A stretch of DNA of 5,671 nt from CAZEQK01 sp964514395. Its GTDB lineage: Bacteria > Bacillota > Bacilli > Tepidibacillales > Tepidibacillaceae. The translations under genes were made by a program, and so were the position numbers. Below are positions 5,282-5,671 of this stretch, piece after piece. The notes under the pieces were generated by a model. It was given only the letters and a program-made list of their open reading frames with translations. It searched no databases and was not told the DNA's origin. The DNA lies in NCBI GenBank assembly GCA_964514395.1, contig CAZEQK010000087.1, positions 1 through 5,671 on the forward strand, in the 5' to 3' direction. How positions within the stretch are numbered: the first letter of the stretch is position 1; every line of letters begins with the position of its first letter.

Positions 5282-5671
5282 CTAGTCCAACGGATTAATT
5301 ACTTGAACATTTTCACCATTTAGCATTTTCCAGAATGTTTTACCACTTTCAACGTGATAAGTCGTTATTTCACCAGCATTATTAGTCCCCACAAATTCAA
5401 ATTTAGCAACGCCTTTACTGTTATTACCCATAAATCGTAAGTAACCTGTTCTAGTTTCTCCTTTGTATGTGTAAGATACTCTTGTTCCGTTTTGAATTAC
5501 ATCTCTTGCACCTTGCAAATATTCATCGGCACTATTATAAATACCTTTAAATTCGCCACCATGTTTAGCAAAATGTTGCTCCAATTTTTCTACTGAGCCA
5601 AAGTTAATATATCCCGTCCCCTCTTTTCCTAACTTCTTCTCAATTTGCTCTATAATGTCATCTGCTTTATC
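5282..5671 (-). CDS. C-terminal tip of a large polymorphic toxin, BECR/colicin-D-like putative RNase (5' end outside window)
   Basis: The frame is open from the window edge to the TAG at 5282-5284, giving 129 residues of a longer protein. A TTG at 5584 in this frame is an internal Leu codon, not a start. Order: a helical linker (DKADDIIEQIEKKLGKEGTG) containing the 27-bp repeat, then the domain LEQHFAKHGGEFKG with H33, H37 and E40, ADEYLQGARDVI, and a C-terminal strand region GEITTYHVESGKTFW with T104, Y105 and H106. Established knowledge: a HxxKHGxEF plus xEYLxxA helix followed by a GxIxTYxxxxGxxF strand is typical of the BECR superfamily of toxins (Barnase, EndoU, colicin E5/D, RelE), which cut RNA. 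The delivery part is not visible. The identical linker at the orphan cassette, which abuts an Rhs remnant, hints that it is an Rhs protein. Fold call moderate; RNA cleavage inferred. Confidence 0.65.
   Translation of the reverse strand, partial: DKADDIIEQIEKKLGKEGTGYINFGSVEKLEQHFAKHGGEFKGIYNSADEYLQGARDVIQNGTRVSYTYKGETRTGYLRFMGNNSKGVAKFEFVGTNNAGEITTYHVESGKTFWKMLNGENVQVINPLD
5613..5639 (-). repeat. 27-bp direct repeat, copy at the front toxin tip
   Basis: The partner copy of 1409-1435, same strand, 4,204 bp away. It lies in the continuous reading frame of the front toxin, just before its nuclease domain (IEKKLGKEGTGYINFG). Confidence 0.95.

Noticed and set aside
5282..5584. TTG at 5584 as the start of an independent 100-residue toxin
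   Set aside because: The frame is open upstream to the window edge with a sensible linker, including the KKLGKEGTG repeat, and no ribosome binding site precedes the TTG.

Overview
The window is A+T-rich and uses strong AGGAGG-like ribosome binding sites. It carries Rhs-type polymorphic-toxin sequence and a MuA/TnsB-like transposon. This suggests a low-G+C Gram-positive bacterium, most likely a member of the Bacillales; that assignment is an inference from style, not from a marker gene. Apart from the transposon, every gene lies on the minus strand, so the locus is best read from right to left.

Right end (5671-4828): the C-terminal tip of a large polymorphic toxin enters from outside the window. 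It carries a BECR/colicin-D-like putative RNase domain and is followed 15 bp later by its likely immunity gene and a clear intrinsic terminator. Next comes a helical, coiled-coil-rich protein gene (4641-4192) whose G+C is higher than its surroundings. It has a plausible own promoter and a terminator-like hairpin in its leader, and its last few codons appear to come from the end of the transposon.

Middle (about 1619-4209): a decayed plus-strand transposon. It encodes a zinc-ribbon protein of the DUF6431 type (intact), a DDE transposase broken by two frameshifts, and an ExeA/TnsC-like AAA ATPase broken by a frameshift and an apparent internal deletion. Imperfect terminal inverted repeats beginning 5'-TGTTATT bound it. 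Its left end holds a cluster of about 20-bp repeats and a perfect 14-bp stem-loop directly before the first gene.

Left end (1618-1): a stored (orphan) toxin cassette. A small Rhs core remnant ending in NPFRYAGY is joined directly, out of frame, to a PD-(D/E)xK nuclease toxin tip, followed by a candidate immunity gene and a terminator. After this a second Rhs core fragment (340-1) runs off the window.

The most informative structure is a perfect 27-bp direct repeat. It sits at the start of the front toxin tip (5613-5639) and at the start of the orphan tip (1409-1435), both on the minus strand and in the same toxin reading frame (encoding KKLGKEGTG). A crossover there would delete about 4.2 kb and place the orphan nuclease tip, with its own immunity gene, in frame on the upstream delivery protein. 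The window therefore looks like a toxin-tip replacement array interrupted by a transposon.
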